Source: Ochrobactrum sp. CGA5 (GTDB taxonomy: Bacteria > Pseudomonadota > Alphaproteobacteria > Rhizobiales > Rhizobiaceae). Taken from it: a DNA stretch of 64,000 bases. Numbering within the stretch: position 1 is the first letter of the stretch; each line of letters opens with the position of its first letter. The position numbers and the translations under genes are program-made. The stretch is from the NCBI RefSeq assembly GCF_006345815.1, contig NZ_VCIG01000043.1:1-64000 (forward strand), read 5' to 3'. The notes beneath the pieces were generated by a model. The model saw nothing but the letters and a program-made list of their open reading frames with translations. It was not told where the DNA came from and made no database searches. Below, piece by piece: positions 55,055-62,614 of this stretch.

Positions 55055-55078
55055 AAAGGGCGGCATCTGCCGCCCTTT
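55055..55078. terminator. Bidirectional Rho-independent terminator
   Basis: AAAGGGCGGC/GCCGCCCTTT stem with loop ATCT directly after the HxlR stop; ATCTGCC follows on plus, TCAAGC on minus, so the T-run is part of the stem. Lies between convergent genes. Confidence 0.78.
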
Positions 55079-55090
55079 CATCTGCCATCT

Positions 55091-55546
55091 TCAGCGGCAC
55101 TGCCCGCCGTTCATGATTCGATAGCCTGCACGGTCGGCTTCGCAACGGTTGGAGAAGGTGCGCCGGTCGTTACCACGGCGCCCGCAAACCGGCATATATT
55201 CGCGGGTGCAAGCGCCTGCGCCCGGTCTGCCGGGCCTGTTGCCCTGATGCGGCGGGCGTACCGGACCGACACCCTGTCCGCCCCAGCCGGAGCCGGGCCG
55301 AGAGCCACACTGGCCGTTTGAAACGACCCGGTAACCTTCCGCTCTTGCCTGGCAGGAATTGCCGAAAGTCTTTCGTGAAGAACCCCGTGTAGCGCAGACA
55401 GGCGCATAGATCATCGGACACATTTGCGGCTGCGACGGTCCTGGACGCATCGGTGGTCGATGATCCATCCCGCCTTCTGCAACGCAACCGGCGAGAAACA
55501 GCATCCCCGCAAAAACTGCAAATTGTCTCAATTGGTGAAATCGCAT
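55091..55546 (-). CDS. Two-domain Kazal-type protease inhibitor lipoprotein
   Basis: A 151-residue lipoprotein. The lipobox is FLAGCVAE (Cys ~20). Two Kazal-type domains follow: CPMIYAPVCATRGSS...NSCQARAEGYRVVSNGQC (about residues 44-80) and CTREYMPVCGRRGND...NRCEADRAGYRIMNGGQC at the C terminus. Each has the C-x(6)-PVC-G...C...C pattern, with fewer cysteines than animal Kazal inhibitors. A Gly/Pro linker (PGRPGAGAC) separates them. Start at ATG 55546 with AAAGGAGAGG. It may inhibit serine proteases at the cell surface; targets unknown. Confidence 0.87.
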   Translation of the reverse strand: MRFHQLRQFAVFAGMLFLAGCVAEGGMDHRPPMRPGPSQPQMCPMIYAPVCATRGSSRKTFGNSCQARAEGYRVVSNGQCGSRPGSGWGGQGVGPVRPPHQGNRPGRPGAGACTREYMPVCGRRGNDRRTFSNRCEADRAGYRIMNGGQCR

Positions 55547-55693
55547 TTTCCTCTCCTTTTGTCCCACACGATAAGATGACGCAGCCCGCAATAAGGGCAA
55601 GTCTTTTTGCAAAAGTGCAAAACCTTGCGCACCATATCGACAAGCCGCCCATATAGGTTACCTTGGCCGCAGTTGAGGGGCGGAACAGGCAGC

Positions 55694-56593
55694 ATGAATC
55701 GGTACCGGCACAGCATAGCGGTTATTCTGGCTTCGCAGCTTTTCAGCCTGCCTTTTGGCTTTACTTCATCCCACGCAGCCAATGAACCAAACCCGCCGGT
55801 CTATGCCCCGCCGCTGCCGCCGGAGAAGGCGACGCCAACCGTCGGCCGCATTTGCCAGCTCATCGGCACCAATGCCGACGCCCATGGCATCCCGCGTGAT
55901 TTCTTTGCCCGACTGATCTGGAAGGAAAGTCGTTTCGATCACAACGCAGTCAGTCCTGTGGGGGCTGAGGGCATTGCGCAGTTCATGCCTTATACGGCGA
56001 AGGAACGCGGCCTTGCCGATCCTTTCGACATAGAGCAGGCCATCCCCGCATCCGCGAGTTTCCTGCACGACCTGAAAGGCGCGTTCGGCAACTGGGGCCT
56101 CGCAGCCGCCGCCTATAATGCAGGAGCCGGGCGCGTTTCAAGCTGGATGCGATCCGGTGGTTTTCTGCCGCTCGAAACTGAAAATTACGTGCTGGATATT
56201 ACCGGAGCGCCTGCCGACGACTTCGCGGCGGGCAAAGAGATCGTAAACCGCCCGCTCGATCCCAAGCTCGCATTCGACGAGGCCTGCAAGCGCCTGCCGA
56301 TCATCCGCAGCGCCACGATTCCGATGTCGCGCGTGAAACCCAAGCCCTGGGGCATTCAGGTCGCAGGCAATTTCCGCCGCAGCGCAGCCGTCAATCAATG
56401 GGTGCGTCTGCGCAGGCAGTTCAACAGTGTACTGGCTGGGCACGATCCCGTCATCAGCGGGATACGGACCCCGATGGGACGTCGCGGCATCTACGCGGTT
56501 CGCATCGGCGCCGACAGTCGCGGGGAAGCCGACAGAATTTGTGCGAAGTTGCGCGCCGCCGGTGGCGCATGCATAGTTTCGCGCAATCGATAA
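55694..56593 (+). CDS. Lytic transglycosylase (SLT) with SPOR-like tail
   Basis: A 299-residue exported lytic transglycosylase. The signal sequence (SIAVILASQLFSLPFGFTSS) ends near SHAANE. The SLT domain (residues ~60-165) shows IPRDFFARLIWKESRFDHNA, with catalytic Glu in KES, then GAEGIAQFMPYTAKERGLAD and AAAYNAGAGRVSSW. The last 75 residues resemble a SPOR peptidoglycan-binding domain (GIYAVRIGADSRGEADRICA). It cleaves peptidoglycan in the periplasm. Start at ATG 55694. Divergent from the Kazal gene. Confidence 0.9.
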   Translation: MNRYRHSIAVILASQLFSLPFGFTSSHAANEPNPPVYAPPLPPEKATPTVGRICQLIGTNADAHGIPRDFFARLIWKESRFDHNAVSPVGAEGIAQFMPYTAKERGLADPFDIEQAIPASASFLHDLKGAFGNWGLAAAAYNAGAGRVSSWMRSGGFLPLETENYVLDITGAPADDFAAGKEIVNRPLDPKLAFDEACKRLPIIRSATIPMSRVKPKPWGIQVAGNFRRSAAVNQWVRLRRQFNSVLAGHDPVISGIRTPMGRRGIYAVRIGADSRGEADRICAKLRAAGGACIVSRNR

Positions 56594-56999
56594 GAATACC
56601 AAGACATATCCGGTTAAATTCGCGATATATTAGGGATAGCCTGTTCTGTTTTGGAAATGGGCAGTGGATTTTCTTGAAACAATCGTAAAAAATTATGACG
56701 ATGCCGGTTCAAAGATAACCAATCATATGCTCCCCAAAGAATTTGCTTGCCAAATACCGCTTCATAGATCAGTCTTCACTCGTTCGGGCATTTAGCGAAC
56801 AAATGGAAGACTGGAAGAACGGCGTGCCGGGGCCGCTATAAGTTCCGGGTCGAAGGCTCCCCTTCGGCAATGATCGGTTCCTTCCCAATGTCGAGAACTG
56901 CCTGCATAACCCTCTGCCGGGTGTGTGGTGCGCTTGGCAGAATTTATAATACCACTGTCTCCACAAGAGCGGTGGCGCCAAGGAAAAGGAACGGATCCC
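56594..56999 (+). promoter_or_regulatory. Upstream region of the second cold-shock gene
   Basis: 406 bases. A good -10 hexamer TATAAT lies at 56945-56950, 50 bp before the start. A GC-rich hairpin-forming stretch around 56830-56880 (CGAAGGCTCCCCTTCGG) may be part of an upstream leader or an unseen small RNA. No credible frame. Confidence 0.45.
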
Positions 57000-57215
57000 A
57001 TGGCACAGACCGGACAGGTCAAATTCTTCAACACCGAAAAAGGCTTCGGTTTCATCAAGCCGGACGACGGTGGCGCTGACATCTTCGTACACATTTCCGC
57101 TGTACAGGCTTCTGGCCTCACTGGCCTCGCAGACAATCAGAAGGTTTCCTACGAGACGGAACCGGATCGTCGCGGCAAAGGCCCGAAGGCCGTGAACATC
57201 ACCGTTACCGGCTGA
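57000..57215 (+). CDS. Cold-shock domain protein (CspA family), second copy
   Basis: A 71-residue single cold-shock domain. MAQTGQVKFFNTEKGFGFIK has RNP1 KGFGFIKP and the RNP2 is IFVHISAV; both intact. AAAAGGA lies before ATG 57000. It differs from the 29965 protein at many positions, mainly in the loops and C terminus (DRRGKGPKAVNITVTG). RNA-binding chaperone. Terminator at 57243-57260. Confidence 0.96.
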   Translation: MAQTGQVKFFNTEKGFGFIKPDDGGADIFVHISAVQASGLTGLADNQKVSYETEPDRRGKGPKAVNITVTG

Positions 57216-57242
57216 TCGTTCATACTAGAACCTACCATTTAC

Positions 57243-57260
57243 CCCCGGCTTTCGCCGGGG
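57243..57260 (+). terminator. Rho-independent terminator
   Basis: CCCCGGC/GCCGGGG stem with loop TTTC and TTTTTTG, 27 nt past the cold-shock stop. Confidence 0.93.
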
Positions 57261-57287
57261 TTTTTTGTTGCCTCTGGATAGCTCACA

Positions 57288-57372
57288 GAGCATTTCCAGC
57301 AGAAGGGCGAAGCAGGCTCTGCGCAAGATAATGCATACAAACAAAGAGATAGGGCGGATCTGCGAATCCGCG
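57288..57372. repeat. Composite intergenic repeat, copy 1 (GAGCAT...CCGCG)
   Basis: Left part GAGCATTTCCAGCAGAAGGG then CGAAGC; right part GGCGGATCTGCGAATCCGCG. Both ends recur at 58900-59026. A shorter related left end is at 58084-58101 and another at 62541-62564. Confidence 0.75.
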
Positions 57373-57592
57373 TTCAACGGACGCGCTCTGGGCGAATTGC
57401 CAATTCAGGCGCGAAATATTACAGAAGCTGCATGTAATTGACCGGAAACTGACTGTTTTCCTTACCTCTTCACCATTGTTCAGCCTCCATTCATGTCGAA
57501 ATAGTTAATTAGTTATTCATAAACGATACGTGCGTGCCCCGTTCGGCGAGCGTATCGGAGAAATTGCAGTCGAGCTTCTGAAGGAGCGAACA

Positions 57593-58045
57593 ATGAACCG
57601 ATTTGCGAAAACAGCCATTCTGGCAGCAGCATCGATCGCGGCAGTTGCCGCACCGCTGGCAACTGCATCGGCAGATTCCTGGGGCCGCCACGGCTGGGAT
57701 CGTGGAGGCTGGGATCGTCCCTATTACCGTGACCGGCACCGCGACCACGGCGATGCAGTCGCCGCAGGCGTGATCGGCCTTGCAGCGGGCGCCCTCATCG
57801 GCAGCGCACTGAGCCAGCCGCAGCCAACCTATGTGCAGCCTGCCCCGGTCTATGCACCACCTCCGCCGCCACCGGCCTATTACCCGGCAGCACCAGCGCG
57901 CCGAGTGACTTATTATCGCTCAAGCTATGAACCATGGAGCCGCGGCTGGTATCAATATTGCTCCGACCGTTATCGGTCGTTCAATCCGAATACCGGCACC
58001 TATCGCGGTTATGACGGCCGCGATCACTTCTGCTCTGCGAATTAA
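57593..58045 (+). CDS. BA14K family protein
   Basis: A 150-residue exported protein of the BA14K family, named after a Brucella 14-kDa immunoreactive, lectin-like protein. The signal peptide (TAILAAASIAAVAAPLATAS) is followed by a Trp/Gly/Asp/Arg-rich part (WGRHGWDRGGWDRPYYRDRH), one hydrophobic segment AAGVIGLAAGALIGSALS, a Pro/Tyr/Ala linker, and the C-terminal BA14K block WYQYCSDRYRSFNPNTGTYR with DHFCSAN. AAGGAGCGAACA precedes ATG 57593. Surface or periplasmic; said to bind sugars and antigenic in the family. Confidence 0.9.
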   Translation: MNRFAKTAILAAASIAAVAAPLATASADSWGRHGWDRGGWDRPYYRDRHRDHGDAVAAGVIGLAAGALIGSALSQPQPTYVQPAPVYAPPPPPPAYYPAAPARRVTYYRSSYEPWSRGWYQYCSDRYRSFNPNTGTYRGYDGRDHFCSAN

Positions 58046-58083
58046 AGCCAGAGTCCAATAAAAATCCCGCCTTTTGGGCACCG

Positions 58084-58101
58084 CCAGCAAAAGTGCGAAG
58101 C
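58084..58101. repeat. Short copy of the composite repeat left end
   Basis: CCAGCAAAAGTGCGAAGC is identical over 18 nt to part of the 58900 copy, 40 nt past the BA14K stop. Confidence 0.6.
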
Positions 58102-58184
58102 CCTATGCGGGATAATGAGGCTAAAAGACTACACGGACGACGGCCCTGATCTCAGCGTCGTCGTCTGTATTAACGGCTTTTCGC

Positions 58185-58841
58185 TTATGCATATCCAACG
58201 TCGTTCAAAAACGGATTGGAGCGCCGTTCCTCACCGAACCGACCACCCGGACCATGCCCGCAGATGAAGCCTATATCGTCGCCGAGTGGCAGCAGCTTTT
58301 CCTTGATAGACCGAATCAACGCCGCGTGATCACCGCCCGGCAGATCGGTACGCCCCACCGAGCCGTTGAAAAGAACATCACCGACAATCGCGAACCGCGC
58401 TTCTGGACTGAAAAACACCACATGCCCCGGCGCATGGCCCGGCGTATGCAGGACGTCGAACTCGTGCCCGGCGACTGAAACCTTGTCGCCTTCGTCCAGC
58501 CAGCGATCCGGCGTAACATTACGGACGCCCTCGGTGATGCCATATTTCAGGCCGGCCGCTTCCAGATTGTCGAGGAGAAACTTGTCATCCCTGTGCGGGC
58601 CGATAATGTCCACGTTCAACACTTCCTTGAGATCGAGCGCGGCCGCAGCATGATCGATATGGCCATGCGTGATCCAGATGGCCTCGACATCGATCCCCTG
58701 TGACTCAATAGCCTCCCTGATGCGATCAAGATCACCGCCTGGATCGATCACAACGCCCTTTTTGGTCTCACCGTCGAACAGAATGGTGCAATTCTGCTGG
58801 AACGGCGTGACGGGAACGATGATGGCCTGTAATTGCCCCAT
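58185..58841 (-). CDS. MBL-fold metallo-hydrolase (glyoxalase II-like, YcbL type)
   Basis: A 218-residue metallo-beta-lactamase-fold hydrolase. Metal motif THGHIDH at residues 58-64, followed by the HTPGHAPGHVVF, IVGDVLFNGSVGRTDLPGGD and ICGHGPGG blocks, the usual glyoxalase II / YcbL-type ligand set. I start at ATG 58841 (MGQLQAIIVPVTPFQQNCTI), preceded by GGAG; the longer frame upstream reads through the repeat region and is not real. Cytosolic thioester hydrolase type; substrate unknown. Confidence 0.93.
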   Translation of the reverse strand: MGQLQAIIVPVTPFQQNCTILFDGETKKGVVIDPGGDLDRIREAIESQGIDVEAIWITHGHIDHAAAALDLKEVLNVDIIGPHRDDKFLLDNLEAAGLKYGITEGVRNVTPDRWLDEGDKVSVAGHEFDVLHTPGHAPGHVVFFSPEARFAIVGDVLFNGSVGRTDLPGGDHAALIRSIKEKLLPLGDDIGFICGHGPGGRFGEERRSNPFLNDVGYA

Positions 58842-58899
58842 TGGTACTACTCCACTCGAATAAATTGCGGTCTGGAAGGCGCTTTCTGACACACAAATA

Positions 58900-59026
58900 G
58901 AGCATCTCCAGCAAAAGTGCGAAGCACCTAAGCAGAAAATCAGTTCATTGGACTGATTTCCATCTCGCTTCCATGCACTGGGTAGTGCGTTCAAAAAGGC
59001 AGATCGAGCGGTTCTGCGATTCCGCG
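58900..59026. repeat. Composite intergenic repeat, copy 2
   Basis: Left part GAGCATCTCCAGCAAAAGTG then CGAAGC; right part GAGCGGTTCTGCGATTCCGC. It is 42 nt longer than copy 1, the extra bases lying in the middle. Together with the palindrome at 59172 it fills most of the 437-bp gap between 58842 and 59278, which holds no gene. Confidence 0.75.
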
Positions 59027-59171
59027 TGAGGTTCAAATAAAACGGGCGACTCAACGCCGCCCGTTTTCCCTCTCCAGAGTTGTCGAAAGCTCTCTCCGAA
59101 AGCCGCCTCACGGTTCTCGGAATGCGCCCCGACAGTTCGTCGTACCGGTTGTCCCCACAACCATGCAGTCT

Positions 59172-59211
59172 TTAGAGCGCTTTTGATCTGATTGAACAGA
59201 TCAGCGCTCTA
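59172..59211. repeat. GAGCGC/GATC palindromic repeat
   Basis: AGAGCGC (59173-59179) and GCGCTCT with inner GATCTG/CAGATC arms. Same family as 2446-2473, 11551-11589 and 19364-19408. Confidence 0.7.
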
Positions 59212-59278
59212 CCTGTCTGCCTCTTAAGCACAGCCTGTCCGAAAGCCGTTTTACGCCTTTCGGGATGTGCTCAATGCG

Positions 59279-59560
59279 TCAGGCCTTGGCGGCCATTGCG
59301 TTCTTGATCAGGCCGACAACGGCCGTAAGCACGATGCCACCAACGCCACCGCCAGCCAGCTGGCCGACAACACCGTTGAGAACAGAATCAAGGCCACCGC
59401 CCGACAACATCGGGAGTAGCTGACCGAGGATGACTCCACCGATGCCTCCAGCCACCGTGTTACCCGTGGTGCCCAGACTGATATTCTTCACCGCGCCAGC
59501 AATGTTGCCGCCAACTGCGCCAGCGACGAGCTGGATAATGATAGGTAGTAGACTTTCCAT
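59279..59560 (-). CDS. Small glycine-rich membrane-like protein
   Basis: A 93-residue protein made almost only of Gly/Ala/Val/Leu: MESLLPIIIQLVAGAVGGNI, then GGIGGVILGQLLPMLSGGGL and GGVGGIVLTAVVGLIKNAMA. It has no charged core and looks like a small membrane protein or glycine-zipper assembly. I start at ATG 59560 with GGGGTGA upstream; GTG 59569 would add three residues. Similar short proteins occur in Rhizobiales; function unknown. Single gene. Confidence 0.75.
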   Translation of the reverse strand: MESLLPIIIQLVAGAVGGNIAGAVKNISLGTTGNTVAGGIGGVILGQLLPMLSGGGLDSVLNGVVGQLAGGGVGGIVLTAVVGLIKNAMAAKA

Positions 59561-59667
59561 AATCGTCACCCCATCTGAGTTTTATACCGGAATAGCGAGA
59601 CTCCGATAAAAGAAACCTTGTGCCTAAACCACCCAATGTCAAACAATAACGGACGGAATAACAAAAA

Positions 59668-59685
59668 AGCGGCCCGAAGGCCGCT
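59668..59685 (-). terminator. Rho-independent terminator of ilvE
   Basis: AGCGGCC/GGCCGCT stem with loop TTCG and TTTTTTGTT on the minus strand, 21 nt past the ilvE stop. Confidence 0.92.
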
Positions 59686-59706
59686 CTTTTTCTGTTTAAA
59701 ACCGAG

Positions 59707-60597
59707 TTATTCGGCTGCCGCGCGCTTCGGCTGAACTTCTGCAGAATAGTCATTCATTAGAAGATTCGTAAGCTCGGACGGCTTGAAACGGTATTGACCG
59801 ATCTCGGAGACCGGCGTCACTTCTGCTGCTGTTCCGCACAGGAAGCATTCAGAGAAACCGGCAAGTTCTTCCGGCATGATTACCCGCTCGATGACTTCAA
59901 TCCCCCTGCGTTTGGCAAGATCAATGATCGTGCGGCGGGTAATACCGTCAAGAAAACAGTCAGGCGTCGGCGTATGAAGCGCTCCATCTTTTACAAAAAA
60001 GACGTTTGCGCCCGTCGCTTCGGCAACCTGCCCGCGCCAGTCGAGCATCAATGCATCGGCGTAACCCTTGGCTTCGGCGGCATGCTTTGAGATCGTGCAG
60101 ATCATATAGAGTCCGGCCGCCTTCGAGCGCGACGGTGCGGTGCGCGGGTCTGGGCGACAATATTCTGCAATATCGAGCCGGATACCCTTCATCTTTTCTT
60201 CGGGCGAGAAATAGCTCGGCCACTGCCAGATGGCGATGGCAAGATGAATGCGGTTGTTTTGCGCCGAAACACCCAACGATTCTGAACCGCGCCAGGCGAT
60301 CGGGCGCACATAGGCATCTTCAAAACCCTGCTTCGTCAGCAGTTCGCGGCAGGCATCGTTGATTTCTGCAACGCTGAACGGAATGTTGAAACCGAGAATG
60401 CGCGCGGATTCATGCAGGCGCTCGGTGTGCTCGTTGAGCTTGAAGATTTCGCCGCCATAGGCTCGCTCGCCCTCAAACACGGCACTCGCATAATGCAGGC
60501 CGTGGGTCAGCACGTGAATTTTTGCATCTTTCCAGTCGACGAATTCTCCGTCCAGCCAGATAAATCCGTCCCGTTGATCGAATGGAATCGCAGCCAT
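59707..60597 (-). CDS. ilvE: Branched-chain amino acid aminotransferase IlvE
   Basis: A 296-residue PLP enzyme that catalyses the last step of leucine, isoleucine and valine synthesis. Blocks: THGLHYASAVFEGERAYGGE, the PLP-lysine region PSRSKAAGLYMICTISKHAA, ALMLDWRGQVAEATGANVFF and CGTAAEVTPVSEIG. Start at ATG 60597 with CAGGAGCAATAAA upstream; the frame extends 19 codons further without support. Divergent from the MarR gene across 428 bp. Cytosolic. Confidence 0.96.
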   Translation of the reverse strand: MAAIPFDQRDGFIWLDGEFVDWKDAKIHVLTHGLHYASAVFEGERAYGGEIFKLNEHTERLHESARILGFNIPFSVAEINDACRELLTKQGFEDAYVRPIAWRGSESLGVSAQNNRIHLAIAIWQWPSYFSPEEKMKGIRLDIAEYCRPDPRTAPSRSKAAGLYMICTISKHAAEAKGYADALMLDWRGQVAEATGANVFFVKDGALHTPTPDCFLDGITRRTIIDLAKRRGIEVIERVIMPEELAGFSECFLCGTAAEVTPVSEIGQYRFKPSELTNLLMNDYSAEVQPKRAAAE

Positions 60598-61025
60598 TTT
60601 ATTGCTCCTGAACATTTCGCGGCGCTGTCTCGAAACCGATTTCCGGTCGGGCAAACTTCTCCGCAGCCGTCTTCCCCAGCTAAATCGATATAACTGGTGA
60701 AGCGGTCACCTTTCTCTGCGTAATGACTGGCTTTTTTGTTCAAAATGCTCTGATGTTACGTAAACATATTGCGCAAATCCCAAGCGAAGCATGCATGGAA
60801 AGAAATTAAACCCTCCGTTGACGAAACATTGCAGAAGCCCAATCCCATCCATCGCATTTTCAAACGGCGGCAGGAGCCCAGGTAGCGCAATTATTCCTCA
60901 TCCTCGCATGTACCAGTGCGAACATTATTCCAAAAAAACCGGCTTACACTTGTCGAAAATTATCTGCGCGATTGAATTATGTCAATAATGCTGACATATT
61001 TAGCGCGACAGAATGGAGCACCGAT
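60598..61025. promoter_or_regulatory. ilvE / marR divergent promoter region
   Basis: 428 bases. Near the ilvE start a partial ACCGGTT-like repeat (60634-60659) is visible. The MarR side has a palindrome at 60978-60998. No coding frame otherwise. Confidence 0.45.
60978..60998. promoter_or_regulatory. Probable MarR-type operator
   Basis: Perfect 7-bp arms TATGTCA (60978-60984) and TGACATA (60992-60998) around ATAATGC. It lies 28 nt before the MarR gene's GTG, where a self-repressing operator would be expected. Confidence 0.75.
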
Positions 61026-61547
61026 GTGAATTCGACGAACCATATGGATTATATAAGCAAACCGTTGACGGCTGAGGAGGCTGCCGATCTCAACGTGATT
61101 GAGCTTTTGTTTTTTTCCTATCGCGACTTTACCGCCGACCCTGATCTTATTCTGGAAAAGATCGGATTCGGGCGGGCACATCATCGTGTTCTCTATTTCA
61201 TCAACCGTAAGCCGGGCATGACGGTTGCGGAACTGCTGGAAGTTTTGCGGATCACCAAGCAGAGCCTCTCGCGCGTGCTCAAGCAGTTGATCGACAACGG
61301 CCACGTCGTTCAGGCAACCGGCCTGAACGACCGCCGCCACCGCAAGCTTTATCCAACCAAGAGCGGCCGCCAGCTCACGCTTGCCCTCGCCCTTCCCCAG
61401 TCGCGGCGCATCGCGCGTGCTCTGGAGGATTGCGCACCGCAGGATCGTGAAGTAATCGAGCGCTTTCTTTACAATATGGTCAACCCCGAACGGCGTGTGC
61501 AGATCGATGAGTTTTCTGCCGAAGATCCATCGACCCGGCAGGTTTGA
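61026..61547 (+). CDS. MarR family regulator (PetP-like)
   Basis: A 173-residue winged-helix regulator. The MarR core spans about residues 35-130: KIGFGRAHHRVLYFINRKPG, MTVAELLEVLRITKQSLSRV and the wing TGLNDRRHRKLYPTKSGRQL. Start at GTG 61026, with GGAG 7 nt upstream; ATG 61044 and TTG 60972 are alternatives. Size and the next gene (OmpR-type regulator) recall the petP-petR pair of Rhodobacter. The palindrome at 60978 suggests autoregulation. Ligand unknown. Confidence 0.9.
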   Translation: MNSTNHMDYISKPLTAEEAADLNVIELLFFSYRDFTADPDLILEKIGFGRAHHRVLYFINRKPGMTVAELLEVLRITKQSLSRVLKQLIDNGHVVQATGLNDRRHRKLYPTKSGRQLTLALALPQSRRIARALEDCAPQDREVIERFLYNMVNPERRVQIDEFSAEDPSTRQV

Positions 61548-61681
61548 GCCAATGTGTTACACAAAGTAGCAGTAAGTGCTTGCATAAAAACGCGCCCATA
61601 AAGGCAGTGAATAGACGCGCCGCATTCCAGTCGGTAATATGCCGGCCGACGCACGTTGCGTCATAGTCGAATTGGAACGAA

Positions 61682-62407
61682 ATGGGATCGAAAGACGCCA
61701 TGGCTGCAGAAGAAGAAAAGACGCTCTCGGATGACGCGCCGCATCTCCTCGTCGTTGACGACGATACGCGCATCCGCAGCCTTCTCTCACAATATCTGAC
61801 CAATAGCGGTTTCCGCGTCACCATGGCTGGAAGCGCGGCTGAGGCACGTCGCAAGCTGGAAGGCATCGATTTCGATCTGCTGATCCTTGACGTGATGATG
61901 CCCGGCGAAACCGGCGTTTCGCTGACACGGTCGTTGCGTGAACAGAAGAACGTCCCCATCCTGATGCTGACCGCCCTTTCGGAAACCGATAGCCGTATTG
62001 ACGGCCTGTCCGCCGGGGCGGATGATTATCTGCCCAAGCCGTTCGACCCCCGTGAGCTGACGCTCCGCATCAACAATATCCTGCGGCGTGGCGCTCCTCC
62101 GGCGCAGCCGAAGATCGAACAGATCGTGTTCGGTCCCTATACTTTCTTCATCCCGCGTCGCGAGCTGAAAAAGGGCTCCGAAGCAATCAAGCTGACTGAT
62201 CGCGAACAGGACATCATGGCGATCTTCGCAGAACGTGCCGGTGAAACGATCCCCCGCCACGAGCTGACCGGTCAGGATGGCGATGTCGGCGAGCGCACGA
62301 TCGACGTCCAGATCAATCGTCTTCGCCGCAAGATCGAGCAGGACCCCGCCAATCCGATCTGGCTCCAGACTGTGCGCGGTATCGGCTATAAGCTCAGCAT
62401 CGAATAG
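61682..62407 (+). CDS. OmpR-family response regulator (PetR-like)
   Basis: A 241-residue response regulator. Receiver domain (residues ~20-135): HLLVVDDDTRIRSLLSQYLT with the acidic pocket, phospho-acceptor Asp in DLLILDVMMPGETG, MLTAL and the Lys in YLPKPFDPREL. Winged-helix output domain: LTDREQDIMAIFAERAGETI and RTIDVQINRLRRKIEQDPAN ending VRGIGYKLSIE. ATG 61682 follows GGAACGA. It pairs with the EnvZ-type kinase at 62615, from which a 207-bp repeat-bearing gap separates it. Target genes unknown. Confidence 0.95.
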   Translation: MGSKDAMAAEEEKTLSDDAPHLLVVDDDTRIRSLLSQYLTNSGFRVTMAGSAAEARRKLEGIDFDLLILDVMMPGETGVSLTRSLREQKNVPILMLTALSETDSRIDGLSAGADDYLPKPFDPRELTLRINNILRRGAPPAQPKIEQIVFGPYTFFIPRRELKKGSEAIKLTDREQDIMAIFAERAGETIPRHELTGQDGDVGERTIDVQINRLRRKIEQDPANPIWLQTVRGIGYKLSIE

Positions 62408-62540
62408 CAACCATCGGCAATCAGGAATATCGCGATCAGAAAATGGTGTTTTCTCAAAACGCAGGGCGACGTGTACAAAAGTACAACCGCGATGTTGTTC
62501 ATGGAAAACGCCATTTGCAGACAGCAATATTTCCGGCAGC

Positions 62541-62564
62541 GCATTCCCAGAAAAAGAGCGAAGC
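62541..62564. repeat. Partial composite-repeat left end between regulator and kinase
   Basis: GCATTCCCAGAAAAAGAGCG then AAGC resembles GCATCTCCAGCAAAAGTGCGAAGC of the 58900 copy at most positions. It occupies part of the 207-bp gap between the two-component genes. Confidence 0.5.
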
Positions 62565-62614
62565 GGTGTGCGACGAGATGCGCAACCGTAAGTACTTAGG
62601 GACGTTTTGACACG

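Noticed and set aside
60634-60659. Third ACCGGTT-type repeat near ilvE
   Set aside because: Only CGAAACCGATTTCCGGTCGG matches loosely; arms at the ends are missing, so it is too weak to call as a copy.
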